A DNA stretch of 64,000 nt, from positions 62,001-126,000 of the forward strand of contig NZ_LGDV01000074.1 in assembly GCF_001280015.1 (NCBI RefSeq), given 5' to 3'. Numbering within the stretch: the stretch's first letter is position 1; the number at the start of each line of letters is the position of its first letter. Positions 9,143 to 17,478 of the stretch are shown here, piece after piece. The notes beneath the pieces were generated by a model. It made no database searches and was not told where the DNA came from. It saw only the letters and a list, made by a program, of their open reading frames with translations. Source of the stretch: Streptomyces sp. MMG1121. GTDB lineage: Bacteria; Actinomycetota; Actinomycetes; Streptomycetales; Streptomycetaceae. The position numbers were made by a program, and so were the translations under genes.

Positions 9143-9565
9143 ATGTCAGTGACGCACACCGAGGTAACCGCTGGGCCCGCAGAGCTCGACCCGTGCGGAC
9201 AGCCTGACCACCCCGACTGCGGGATCCGCGACGTCCTCGACCGCGTGGGCGACAAGTGGTCGGTCCTCGTGATCGTCGAGCTTGCGAGCGGCGCACGGCG
9301 TTTTCGGCAATTGCAACGCGCAATCGACGGGATCTCTCAGAGGATGCTGACCCTGACCGTGCGCCGGCTGGAACGCGATGGGCTGGTCCTTCGAACCGTC
9401 TATCCGACCGTGCCTGCTCAGGTGGACTATCGCCTCACCGAGACCGGTACGAGCCTGACCCATCTCGTCAAGGCACTGGCCGACTGGTCACTCGAGCACC
9501 GGGACGGCATCGCCCATGCCCGCCAGGCTTACGACGCGCAGCATCCCGACAGCGAGATCCGATGA
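9143..9565 (+). CDS. HxlR-family transcriptional regulator, IS passenger
   Basis: 140 residues. A winged helix-turn-helix of the HxlR type covers about 25-115, with the family signature DKWSVLVIVEL, then RRFRQLQRAIDGISQRMLT and a wing VYPTVPAQVDYRLT. Two cysteines, C18 and C26, precede the HTH; in related sensors (YodB, HypR, QorR) an N-terminal Cys senses quinones or electrophiles. The start is ATG at 9143, with GGAGG seven bases upstream. The gene is divergent from the NmrA/QorB-type oxidoreductase, the classic arrangement for a redox regulator and its target. The right terminal repeat begins at the base after its stop codon. Confidence 0.88.
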   Translation: MSVTHTEVTAGPAELDPCGQPDHPDCGIRDVLDRVGDKWSVLVIVELASGARRFRQLQRAIDGISQRMLTLTVRRLERDGLVLRTVYPTVPAQVDYRLTETGTSLTHLVKALADWSLEHRDGIAHARQAYDAQHPDSEIR

Positions 9566-9598
9566 CCGCCCGCGTCAACAACGTCATGACCCGCAACA
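9566..9598 (-). repeat. Right terminal inverted repeat of the IS481-family element
   Basis: Read inward on the minus strand it begins TGTTGCGGGTCATGACGTTG and continues TTGACGCG. It matches the left end at 21 of 28 positions and starts directly after the HxlR stop codon. Confidence 0.85.
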
Positions 9599-9604
9599 GC
9601 TAGC
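9599..9604. repeat. Right 6-bp target duplication of IS481-family element
   Basis: Exact copy of GCTAGC at 7235-7240, four bases before the dnaG stop codon. Confidence 0.9.
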
Positions 9605-9608
9605 CCCC

Positions 9609-11504
9609 TTACAGCGCCTCCATGCCCCGCGTCTTCAGTGACTGGTCGTACTGCTGGAGGACCCACAACTCGTTGCGCACGGCGGCCAGTTCGGCGGGGT
9701 CGCCGCCCGCTTCCAGACGGCGGACGGTGATCTGGATCTGCTGGACGCGGCGCTCGACGGCGCGGCGGCGGACCTGTACGAGCTGTTCGCCCGCGTAGTT
9801 CTCGTCGACCGTCCGGCGCATGATCGCCTCCACGGCCAGCTCCGTGACCATGGCGCGGACCGTGTCGTCGGGGGCCGCCTCGCGGACGCGGACCAGGTAT
9901 TCCTGCGAGTCCTGCATGCCGTACTCGGCGCCGCCCGCGTCCAGGACGGCCTGGCGCACGGCGGCGTAGGGGGCGGCGGTGAACTCGTCCACGCCGTACG
10001 CGTCGAAGGCCGGGGAGACCAGCTCCGGGCGCTGGAGGGCGAGCTTGAGCAGTTCGCGCTCGGTGGCGTAGATGGGGTTGCGCAACTGGAGCGCGGGCCC
10101 GGCCGCGGCGGGGCGGGCGGCGGCCTCGTACGGCTGCGGGCCGGCGGGTGCCGGGGCCTTGGTGCCGCGGTCCCTCGCCCAGCGGGCCAGCTGGGCCACC
10201 CGCTTGACCACGAACTGGGTGTCGAGGATGCCGAGCATGCCGGCGAGGTCGACGGCGACCTCGTGCTGGGCGCCGCTGTTCTTGATGCGGGCGACGATCG
10301 GGGCGGCCTCGTCCAGCGCCGCCGCGCGGCCGGCCGGGGTGTCGAGGTCGTAGCGGACGACGATCTGGCGCAGCGCGAACTCGAAGAGGGGCGTGCGGGG
10401 TTCGGCCAGGTCCGCCACCGCCTCGTCGCCCTTGGCCAGGCGCAGTTCGCACGGGTCCATGCCGTCCGGTGCGATCGCGATGTAGGTCTCGGCGGCGAAC
10501 TTCTGGTCGTCCTCGAAGGCGCGCAGGGCGGCCTTCTGGCCGGCCGCGTCGCCGTCGAAGGTGAAGATGACGCGTGCGCTGCCGTTGTCCATCAGCAGGC
10601 GGCGCAGGATCTTGATGTGGTCGCCGCCGAAGGCCGTACCGCAGGTGGCGATCGCGGTCGTCACTCCGGCGAGGTGGCAGGCCATGACGTCGGTGTAGCC
10701 CTCCACGACGACCGCGCGGCTGGCCTTGGCGATGTCCTTCTTCGCCAGGTCGATGCCGTAGAGGACCTGCGACTTCTTGTAGATCGCCGTCTCGGGCGTG
10801 TTCAGGTACTTCGGGCCGTTGTCCGCCTCGTAGAGCTTGCGCGCGCCGAAGCCGACGACCTCGCCGCCGATGTCCCGGATGGGCCACATCAGGCGGCCCC
10901 GGAAGCGGTCGATGGGGCCGCGGCGGCCCTCCTGGGAGATCCCGGAGAGGAGCAGCTCCTTGTCGGTGAAGCCCTTGCCGCGCAGATAGCGGGTGAGGTG
11001 GTCCCAGCCCTGCGGGCTGTAGCCGACGCCGAAGTGGAGGGCGGCGGCCTGGTCGAAGCCGCGCTCGGCGAGGAAGAGCCGGCCGGTGTCGGCCTCGGGG
11101 CTGGTGGCGAGCTGCTCGGCGTACCACTGCGCGGCGATCTTGTGCGCCTCGACCAGGCGGATCCGCTCGCCGCGCTGGTGGGCCGGGTTGTACCCGCCCT
11201 CCTCGTAGCGCAGCGTGATGCCGGCCTGGGCGGCGAGGCGCTCGACCGCCTCCGAGAAGGAGAGGTGGTCCACCTTCATCACGAAGGTGATGGTGTCGCC
11301 GCCCTCCTGGCAGCCGAAGCAGTGGAAGAGTCCCTTGCTCGGGCTGACCTGGAAGGACGGCGACTTCTCGTCGTGGAACGGGCACAGGCCCTTGAGGTTG
11401 CCGCCGCCCGCGTTCCGCAGCTGGAGGTACTCGGAGACCACGGCGTCGATCGGGACCGCGTCCCGTACCGCCTTCACGTCCTCGTCGTTGATCCGTCCTG
11501 CCAC
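9609..11504 (-). CDS. dnaG: DNA primase DnaG
   Basis: 631 residues. It makes RNA primers for chromosome replication. The N-terminal zinc ribbon has C41, H44, C62 and C65 (CPFHDE and CFGC). The TOPRIM core shows VVVEGYTDVMA and FTFDGDAAGQKA with the metal-binding acidic residues. A C-terminal helicase-binding region follows. The start is GTG at 11504 with a weak ribosome binding site, giving a normal family N-terminus. It lies downstream of dgt and a flavin reductase on the same strand, the common actinobacterial dgt-dnaG arrangement. The IS481-family insertion is just past its stop and leaves the protein intact. Confidence 0.97.
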   Translation of the reverse strand: MAGRINDEDVKAVRDAVPIDAVVSEYLQLRNAGGGNLKGLCPFHDEKSPSFQVSPSKGLFHCFGCQEGGDTITFVMKVDHLSFSEAVERLAAQAGITLRYEEGGYNPAHQRGERIRLVEAHKIAAQWYAEQLATSPEADTGRLFLAERGFDQAAALHFGVGYSPQGWDHLTRYLRGKGFTDKELLLSGISQEGRRGPIDRFRGRLMWPIRDIGGEVVGFGARKLYEADNGPKYLNTPETAIYKKSQVLYGIDLAKKDIAKASRAVVVEGYTDVMACHLAGVTTAIATCGTAFGGDHIKILRRLLMDNGSARVIFTFDGDAAGQKAALRAFEDDQKFAAETYIAIAPDGMDPCELRLAKGDEAVADLAEPRTPLFEFALRQIVVRYDLDTPAGRAAALDEAAPIVARIKNSGAQHEVAVDLAGMLGILDTQFVVKRVAQLARWARDRGTKAPAPAGPQPYEAAARPAAAGPALQLRNPIYATERELLKLALQRPELVSPAFDAYGVDEFTAAPYAAVRQAVLDAGGAEYGMQDSQEYLVRVREAAPDDTVRAMVTELAVEAIMRRTVDENYAGEQLVQVRRRAVERRVQQIQITVRRLEAGGDPAELAAVRNELWVLQQYDQSLKTRGMEAL

Positions 11505-11542
11505 GAGGTGATTCTACGGGGGCGGACCGGCAGCCCCGGTGC

Positions 11543-12808
11543 TCAGGGGACGAGACTGTCCAGCGGCACGTGCGGGTCGGCCAGGGCCTCGGTGTCCACC
11601 TGGGCCTCGGAACGGATCAGCTTCTGGATGTCCTCTGTGACATCCCACACGTTCACGTTCATCCCGGCCAGCACGCGCGACTCCTTCACCCAGAACGCGA
11701 TGAACTCCCGCTTGCCGGCATCGCCCCGGATCACCACCTCGTCGTACGACCCCGGCGGCGCCCAGCCGCTGTACTCCATCCCCAGGTCGTACTGGTCGGT
11801 GAAGAAGTACGGCACGCGGTCGTAGGCGATCTCCTGGCCGAGCATCGCGCGGGCGGCGGCCGGTCCGCCGTTGAGGGCGTTGGCCCAGTGCTCCACCCGC
11901 AGCCGGGTGCCGAACAGGGTGAGCGGGAAGTTCGCCGCGTCGCCGGCCGCGAAGACGTCCGGGTCGGACGTGCGCAGCCGCTCGTCGACGACGATGCCGC
12001 CGCCGAGCGCCCGGTCGGCGATCTCCAGGCCCGCCGCCTCCGCGAGACCGACGCGGGGCGCCGCGCCGATCGCCGCGAGGACGTCGTGCGCCGGATGCTC
12101 CTCGCCGTCGTCGGTACGGGCCGCGAGGACCATGCCGTCCTGGCCGACGATCTCGGTGAGCTGCCGCCCGAAGTGGAAGCGGACGCCGTGCTCGCGGTGC
12201 AGCTCGGCGAAGACGTTGCCCAGCTCCGGGCCGAGGACGTGGTGCAGCGGGGTCGGCGCCGGGTCGATCACCGTGACCTCCGCGCCGTACTCACGGGCCG
12301 CCGCCGCGACCTCCAGGCCGATCCAGCCGGCGCCCGCGATCACCAGGTGCCCGTTGTCCCGGCCGAGGGACTTCAGTACGCCCTTGAGCCGCTCGGCGTG
12401 CGCGAGACGGCGCAGATGGTGCACGCCGGCCAGACCGGTGCCCGGGATGTCGAGGCGGCGCGGCTCGGCGCCGGTGACCAGGAGCAGCTTGTCGTAGCGG
12501 ACGAGCGTACCGTCGTCGCCGTAGCGGACCGTCTTCGCCGTACGGTCGATGCGGTCGACGAACTGGCCGAGGTGCAGCTCGATGTCGTTGCGCGCGTACC
12601 AGGCGGGCTCATGCACGAAGACGCTGTCGCGCTCCTCCTTGCCGAGCAGGTACCCCTTGGACAGCGGCGGGCGCTCGTAGGGGTGGTCGCGCTCGTCACT
12701 GATCAGTATCACCCGGCCGGTGAAGCCCTCCGCCCGGAGCGTCTCGGCCGCCTTCGCGCCGGCGAGACCGCCTCCGACGATGACGAATGTCTGATCCGCG
12801 TCGACCAC
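11543..12808 (-). CDS. FAD-dependent NAD(P)H oxidoreductase (ferredoxin reductase type)
   Basis: 421 residues. It has an N-terminal FAD-binding motif FVIVGGGLAGAKAAE, a second GxGxxG for NAD(P) near residue 150 (LVIAGAGWIGLEVA), and the late FAD motif DVFAAGDAAN. A C-terminal reductase_C-like domain ends the protein. There is no redox-active CxxxxC disulfide, so it belongs with rubredoxin/ferredoxin reductases that pass electrons from NAD(P)H to an iron-sulfur partner. No partner gene is adjacent. The start is GTG at 12808 behind a strong GAGGAGG; the longer frame upstream lacks homology. It lies between dgt and dnaG on the same strand. Confidence 0.88.
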   Translation of the reverse strand: MVDADQTFVIVGGGLAGAKAAETLRAEGFTGRVILISDERDHPYERPPLSKGYLLGKEERDSVFVHEPAWYARNDIELHLGQFVDRIDRTAKTVRYGDDGTLVRYDKLLLVTGAEPRRLDIPGTGLAGVHHLRRLAHAERLKGVLKSLGRDNGHLVIAGAGWIGLEVAAAAREYGAEVTVIDPAPTPLHHVLGPELGNVFAELHREHGVRFHFGRQLTEIVGQDGMVLAARTDDGEEHPAHDVLAAIGAAPRVGLAEAAGLEIADRALGGGIVVDERLRTSDPDVFAAGDAANFPLTLFGTRLRVEHWANALNGGPAAARAMLGQEIAYDRVPYFFTDQYDLGMEYSGWAPPGSYDEVVIRGDAGKREFIAFWVKESRVLAGMNVNVWDVTEDIQKLIRSEAQVDTEALADPHVPLDSLVP

Positions 12809-12924
12809 TTGATGCCTCCTCGTAGGGGTGCCGCCATATGCGCCGCCATAGGCGAGCGTCCCGCACACGGCGTGCTGCGGGAAGAGGGAGTGACCCGATC
12901 AGGCCAGGACCGGTCACGTTCCTC

Positions 12925-14193
12925 TCACATATGCCCCGTCAGTCTCGCGTGCAGGGACCGCGCCGAGGCGTCGGTGAGAGAGGCGATCTGGTCGACGATC
13001 ACCCGCTTGCGCGTGTGGTCGTCGCCTGCCCCGTCGAAGAGGGTCCGAAACTGCGGATCGAGCCCGTCCGGCGCGCGGACGGTCAGCGCCTGCGCCAGCT
13101 CCGCCACGATCACCCGCTGGTCCGCGCGCAGCCGCTCCTGCTCGGCGCGCTGCATCACATACCGGTCCGCCACCGCCTTCAGCACCGCGCACTCCATCCG
13201 GGCCTGCCTGGGTACGACGAGCTCTGCGCCGTAGCGGCTGAGCCGGCCGGTGCCGTACGCAGCGCGCGTGGCGCCCTCGGCGGCCAGGCAGAACCGGCCG
13301 ATGAGCTGGCTGGTGGCGTCCTTCAGGCGGGCCTGGGCCACCGCCGTGCCGTCGTACCCGTGCGGCCACCACTCCTCGTCCTGGAGACGGTCGAGGGCCG
13401 CGGAGAGTTCCGCCGGGTCGGTGTCCGCCGGTACGTACCGGCCGACGGCGACCGCGAACACCTCCTGCCGCTCGGGCTCGGCGTGCAGGCAGTTGGGGTC
13501 GATATGGCCGGCGTGCAGACCGTCCTCGACGTCGTGCACCGAGTACGCCACGTCGTCCGACCAGTCCATGACCTGCGCCTCGAAGCAGGTGCGGGTGCCC
13601 GGGGCGGCTGCTCTGGCCCAGTCGAACACCGGGCGGTCGTCCTCGTACACGCCGAACTTCTTCGACGCCGGGTCGGTGGGGTGGGCGCCGCGCGGCCAGG
13701 GGTACTTGGTGGCGGCGTCGAGGGCGGCGCGGGTGAGGTTGAGGCCGACGGAGCGGTCTTCTACGAACCGTTTGGGCTCGATGCGGGTGAGGAGCCTGAG
13801 GGACTGGGCGTTGCCCTCGAAGCCTCCGCAGTCGTCCGCGAAGTCGTTCAGCGCCTGTTCGCCGTTGTGGCCGAAGGGGGGGTGGCCGAGGTCGTGGGCG
13901 AGACAGGCGGCCTCCACGAGATCGGGGTCGCAGCCGAGGGCCGCACCCAGCTCGCGGCCCACCTGGGCGCACTCCAGGGAGTGGGTGAGCCGTGTTCTCG
14001 GGCTGGCGTCCCAGACCTGGCTGCGGGTTCCCGGGGTGACCACCTGGGTCTTGCCCGCGAGGCGCCTGAGGGCGGCGGAGTGGAGGATGCGGGCGCGGTC
14101 GCGTTGGAAGGCTGTGCGGCCTGGCCGTTTGTCGGGTTCGGGGGCGTAGCGTTCCAGCGCGGCCGGGGTGTAGCTGAGTGCGGTGCCTTCCAT
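12925..14193 (-). CDS. dgt: Deoxyguanosinetriphosphate triphosphohydrolase-like protein
   Basis: 422 residues. HD-domain hydrolase that splits dGTP (or other dNTPs) into deoxynucleoside and triphosphate, affecting nucleotide pools and damage tolerance. The metal site is visible: RTRLTHSLE gives the first His, [13 protein letters not shown] the HD pair, and further on [12 protein letters not shown] the distal Asp. The length is normal for the type-2 dGTPase-like family. It lies upstream of the flavin reductase and dnaG on the minus strand, probably in one transcription unit. Confidence 0.94.
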   Translation of the reverse strand: MEGTALSYTPAALERYAPEPDKRPGRTAFQRDRARILHSAALRRLAGKTQVVTPGTRSQVWDASPRTRLTHSLECAQVGRELGAALGCDPDLVEAACLAHDLGHPPFGHNGEQALNDFADDCGGFEGNAQSLRLLTRIEPKRFVEDRSVGLNLTRAALDAATKYPWPRGAHPTDPASKKFGVYEDDRPVFDWARAAAPGTRTCFEAQVMDWSDDVAYSVHDVEDGLHAGHIDPNCLHAEPERQEVFAVAVGRYVPADTDPAELSAALDRLQDEEWWPHGYDGTAVAQARLKDATSQLIGRFCLAAEGATRAAYGTGRLSRYGAELVVPRQARMECAVLKAVADRYVMQRAEQERLRADQRVIVAELAQALTVRAPDGLDPQFRTLFDGAGDDHTRKRVIVDQIASLTDASARSLHARLTGHM

Positions 14194-14271
14194 GATTCGA
14201 CAGTAGGCGTCGGTAGTGACAATTGGGTGTTGGCGGTGCGCCCGGTCGTCTGCCCCGGTCCCCGCGCCCCT

Positions 14272-15024
14272 TCAGGCAACCTGCGCCAGCGGTGTCGCGC
14301 AGCTCTGCTCGTAGCGATGCAGGATCAAGCGGGCCATCGCCGGATGGTCCCCGAGCGGTGCCGAAGCCAGCCACGGTGCCGCCTGCGCGCACTGGGCCGC
14401 GAAGCGCCCCGGCGCCGTGAAGTACGACGCGACCGCCACCCGGTGCCGGCCACGGGCCGTCAGTGTGCGCACGGCCGTCGGGACGCTCGGAGTGGCTGCG
14501 CAGGCGTAGGCGGGGAGGACCGGCACGCCCAGGCGGGTGGCGAGGAGGCGGGCCGTACGGCGGGTGTCCCGGGCCGAGTCGGGGTCGCGGGAGCCCGCTG
14601 CCGCCAGGATCACCGCGCCGCCCCGGCGCACGGCCTCGTCCGGGACCGGCGGCCAGCCGGCCTCCAGCAGGCGGTCGCGGAGGGCCTCCGCGAGGAGGGG
14701 GTGCGGGCCGAGCGGGGGTGCCACGCGTGCGCGTACCCGGGCCGTGGCCGCCATCTCGGGGATGTCGTGCTTGACGTGGTAACCGCGGGACAGGAGCAGC
14801 GGGACCAGGACGGCGGGGGTGTCGCCGAGGGCGGCGAGGGTGTCCGCGAGGAGCGGCTCGTTCAGTTCGATGTGGCCCAGGTGGACGGACAGGCCGGGGC
14901 GCAGCTCGCGTACGCGGTCCATGAGCGTCGTCACCGTCGTGAGCGCGCGCGGGTCCCTGCTGCCGTGGGCGACCAGGACCAGGGCCGGCGGGGGCGGGGC
15001 GAGGTGCGGGTGCGAGCGCGTCAT
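14272..15024 (-). CDS. Sirohydrochlorin chelatase, CbiX/SirB family
   Basis: 250 residues with two related chelatase lobes. The first begins LVLVAHGSRDPRA, with the catalytic His, and has a second His in LLLSRGYHVKHDIPEM. The second lobe (AVILAAAGSRDPDS) has lost the first His, as in two-domain CbiX proteins. The enzyme inserts iron (siroheme) or cobalt (B12) into sirohydrochlorin. Given the nitrate reductase at 17.5 kb and the siroheme-dependent NirB at 31.9 kb, a role in siroheme supply for nitrite reductase is the more likely one; this is inference from context. It is divergent from the SanA-like gene. Confidence 0.85.
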   Translation of the reverse strand: MTRSHPHLAPPPPALVLVAHGSRDPRALTTVTTLMDRVRELRPGLSVHLGHIELNEPLLADTLAALGDTPAVLVPLLLSRGYHVKHDIPEMAATARVRARVAPPLGPHPLLAEALRDRLLEAGWPPVPDEAVRRGGAVILAAAGSRDPDSARDTRRTARLLATRLGVPVLPAYACAATPSVPTAVRTLTARGRHRVAVASYFTAPGRFAAQCAQAAPWLASAPLGDHPAMARLILHRYEQSCATPLAQVA

Positions 15025-15178
15025 GGACCGATGGTGGCGGGGGCAGGTTGCGTGGCCGTTGCCTGGCCGTCACGGGTATTTTCCACGGGTTCACCTCGTA
15101 CGGATGCGCGAGGTGAGGCGAACCGGATCCGGGCCGCCGGCGTCCTCCAAGGTCGGGACCGATCACTGGGGGGACCGT

Positions 15179-15859
15179 ATGAGGATCCGTCGACCGCGAC
15201 TGCCGCGCACCCGTACCGGGCGGCGACGGCTGGTGCAGGCCGTGATGGCCGGGTGTGTGCTGGCGCTGCTGCCTTCGACCTGGCTGTACGTGTCCACGGC
15301 GGAGCGGCTGCGCACACTGGCGGACGTGCCGTCGGCCAAGGTCGCCGTGGTGTTCGGGGCCGGGCTGGCGGGCGGGGAGCCGTCGCCGTACCTCGCGAAC
15401 CGGCTGGACGCGGCGGCGACGCTGTACCGGGAGGGGCGGATCGAGGTCGTCCTCGTCACCGGGGACAACAGCCGCAGGGACTACGACGAGCCCGACGCCA
15501 TGCGCACCTATCTGACCGGACACGGCGTGCCGAGCGAGCGCATCGTCCGCGACTACGCCGGGTTCGACACCTGGGACTCCTGTGTGCGGGCCCGGAAGAT
15601 CTTCGGGGTCGACCGGGCCGTGCTGATCAGCCAGGGCTTCCACATCCGGCGGGCCGTGGCCCTGTGCGAGGCTGCGGGGGTCGCGTCGTACGGGGTCGGG
15701 GTCACCGAGAAGCACGACGTGACCTGGTACTACGGCGGGACCCGCGAGGTGTTCGCGGCCGGCAAGGCGGTGCTGGACACGGTGTTCCGGCCGGATCCGA
15801 CCTTCCTGGGGCCGCGGGAGAACGGCGTCACGAAGGCGCTGGCCGAGGCGCGGGGCTGA
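15179..15859 (+). CDS. SanA/YdcF-family (DUF218) membrane-anchored protein
   Basis: 226 residues. A basic N-terminus (RIRRPRLPRTRTGRRR) precedes one membrane helix, about 22-40, so most of the protein is extracellular. The DUF218 core follows: AVVFGAGL...PYLANRLDAAATLYREG, VVLVTGDNSRRDYDE, FDTWDSCVRARKIFG and LISQGFHIRRAVALCEA. Relatives (SanA, YdcF) influence envelope barrier function and vancomycin sensitivity at high temperature; the biochemical activity is unclear. Start: ATG at 15179 behind a G-rich ribosome binding site. It is divergent from the chelatase gene with 154 bases between. Confidence 0.85.
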   Translation: MRIRRPRLPRTRTGRRRLVQAVMAGCVLALLPSTWLYVSTAERLRTLADVPSAKVAVVFGAGLAGGEPSPYLANRLDAAATLYREGRIEVVLVTGDNSRRDYDEPDAMRTYLTGHGVPSERIVRDYAGFDTWDSCVRARKIFGVDRAVLISQGFHIRRAVALCEAAGVASYGVGVTEKHDVTWYYGGTREVFAAGKAVLDTVFRPDPTFLGPRENGVTKALAEARG

Positions 15860-15874
15860 GCGGGGAGGCTGAGT

Positions 15875-17343
15875 ATGGAGATCACCGGTCTGACGCCTGC
15901 CGAGCGCCGCGTCCTGGACGCCTTCCCGCTCGGCGAGGGCGTCGACTTCCGGGAGGGCGACGACGAGGACCCCGCAGAGGGCGCCTCCTGGGGTCCCGAG
16001 CGCACGCTGCGGGCGGAGGTGCTGGGGCAGCTGCTGCTGGCCGGGCCGGTACGGGAGGGGCGGGTCGCCGGCCTGAAGGTGTGGGGCGCGCGCATCACCG
16101 GGCGGCTGGACTCAAGTACGGCACCGTCGGCCATCCGGTCCGGCTGCGCTTCTGCCACTTCGAGGAGGCGCCGGATCTGTACGGGGCGCAGGTCGGCGCG
16201 CTGGTCCTCAGCGACTCGGTGCTGCCGGGGCTGACGGCCGGGAACCTGCGCGCCGAAGGGGTCGTGCGGATCTCCTGCTGCCGGGTCACGGGGCCGGTAC
16301 GGCTCCAGGGGGCGAAGCTGTCCGGGGCGTTCTTCGCGGGCGGTGCGCGGCTCGGCAGGCCCGGCGAGGTCCCCGAGGAGCCGGTGCTGCAGCTCAACCA
16401 TGCCGAGGTGGGCACGGACGTGTGGGCCCCGGGCCTGGTCGCGCACGGAAAGGTTCACTTGAACGGGGCGGTCGTCCGCAATCAGGTCAACCTCAACGAC
16501 GCGTATCTGAACGCCCCCGGAGAAACCGCGTTGCACGCCGAGGTCCTGACGGTCGGCACCGACCTGCACGCCATGCGCCTGCGGACCCGTGGCCGGGTCA
16601 ATCTGTCCGGTGCCCGCATACCCCGTCAGCTCAATCTCGCCCACGCCCGGCTGTCCGACCCGGGCGGCCAGGCCCTGCGCGCCAGCAGCAGCGTCATCGG
16701 CGAGCTGTGGCTGCGGGAGGCCGCACCGATCGAGGGGGCCGTCAATCTGCGCCGCGCCCAGCTCGACCTGCTGCACGTACCGCCCGAGGTGTGGCCCCGG
16801 CAGGTCCGGCTCGACGGGCTCGGCTACCGCGTGCTGACCCCGCATCTCGCGGCCGAACTGCGTCTTCCCCTGCTGGAGCGCGAGCCGGAGGGATATCTTC
16901 CGCACCCCTACGAGCAGTTGGCCACGGCGTACCGCACGGTGGGCGACGACGCCGCCGCGCGCACCGTCCAACTGGCCAGGCTCCGTCGTCATCGCCGTAC
17001 CCTGCCGCCGTACGCCCGGCTGTGGGGCCATCTCCAGGACGCGGCCGTCGGCTACGGTTTCCGCCCGATGCGGGCCGCGGGGTGGCTGCTGCTCCTGCTG
17101 TGCACCGGCACGCTCGCCTTCGCCCTGCACCACCCGCCCGCGCTCAAGCCCTCCGAGGCGCCCGCGTTCAACCCGCTCTTCTACACCCTCGATCTGCTGC
17201 TGCCGATCATCGACTTCGGTCAGGAGGGGGCGTACGCGCCGCGCGGCGGGTACCAGTGGCTGGCGTATCTGCTGATCGTCACCGGCTGGGTGCTGGCGAC
17301 GACGATCGCGGCGGGCGTCACCCGCTCGCTGAACCGGCAGTGA
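15875..17343 (+). pseudogene. Membrane protein with beta-helix-like repeats, frameshifted
   Basis: The N-terminal frame (MEITGLTPAERRVLDA...) stays open to residue 79. The protein then continues in the next frame (LKYGTVGHPVRLRF...) to the stop at 17343. One base is missing at about 16111-16112: GAC CTC AAG is expected and GACTCAAG is seen. Restored, the protein has 489 residues. The middle consists of repeated short strands (VRLQGAKLSGAFF, VHLNGAVVRNQVNLNDAYLN, VNLSGARIPRQLNLAHARL) like a pentapeptide or right-handed beta-helix fold, and two membrane helices end it. No enzymatic motif was seen. Everything else looks maintained, so the lesion is either recent or a sequencing error. Confidence 0.8.
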
Positions 17344-17428
17344 GGCAGTGGGACCGGTCGGGAACGGCACGGGGAACCGGCACCTCACGCCGCCCCCGGC
17401 CCGGCGGGGAGGCGGGCGTCCCGGCCGT

Positions 17429-17456
17429 GTAACCGGGAGCGGCCCGGTGCCGTAAC
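17429..17456 (+). promoter_or_regulatory. Two GTAAC motifs upstream of the nitrate reductase, weak GlnR-like
   Basis: GTAAC occurs at 17429-17433 and 17452-17456, 23 bases apart. GlnR half-sites (GTnAC or GAAAC) normally repeat every 11 bases, so the spacing is one base off and there is no intermediate match. The case is much weaker than the box before the nitrite reductase operon. Confidence 0.25.
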
Positions 17457-17478
17457 ACGCCCGACGCACGCTGGCCCC

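Larger units (their letters stand above)
7241..9598. mobile_element. IS481-family element (2358 bp) carrying two passenger genes
   Basis: The element starts with TGT and ends with ACA. Its terminal repeats match at 21 of the first 28 positions, and exact GCTAGC duplications flank it. It contains a complete DDE transposase, an NmrA-type oxidoreductase and an HxlR-type regulator. Ordinary IS481 elements are about 1-1.2 kb with only a transposase, so about half of this one is cargo. Base composition is visibly less GC-rich than the flanks. The insertion sits between a stop codon and the convergent dnaG stop, so no host gene is broken. The perfect duplication and intact genes suggest a recent insertion. 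Confidence 0.92.

Noticed and set aside
7241..9598. A composite transposon made of two IS copies
   Set aside because: There is only one transposase and one pair of ends, and no second IS copy or internal end was found upstream of the transposase.
12838..17343. A 1501-codon open frame on the plus strand
   Set aside because: Most of it is antisense to dgt and the chelatase or out of frame with the SanA-like gene. Only the last 411 codons are real (the second part of the frameshifted membrane protein). High GC keeps wrong frames open.
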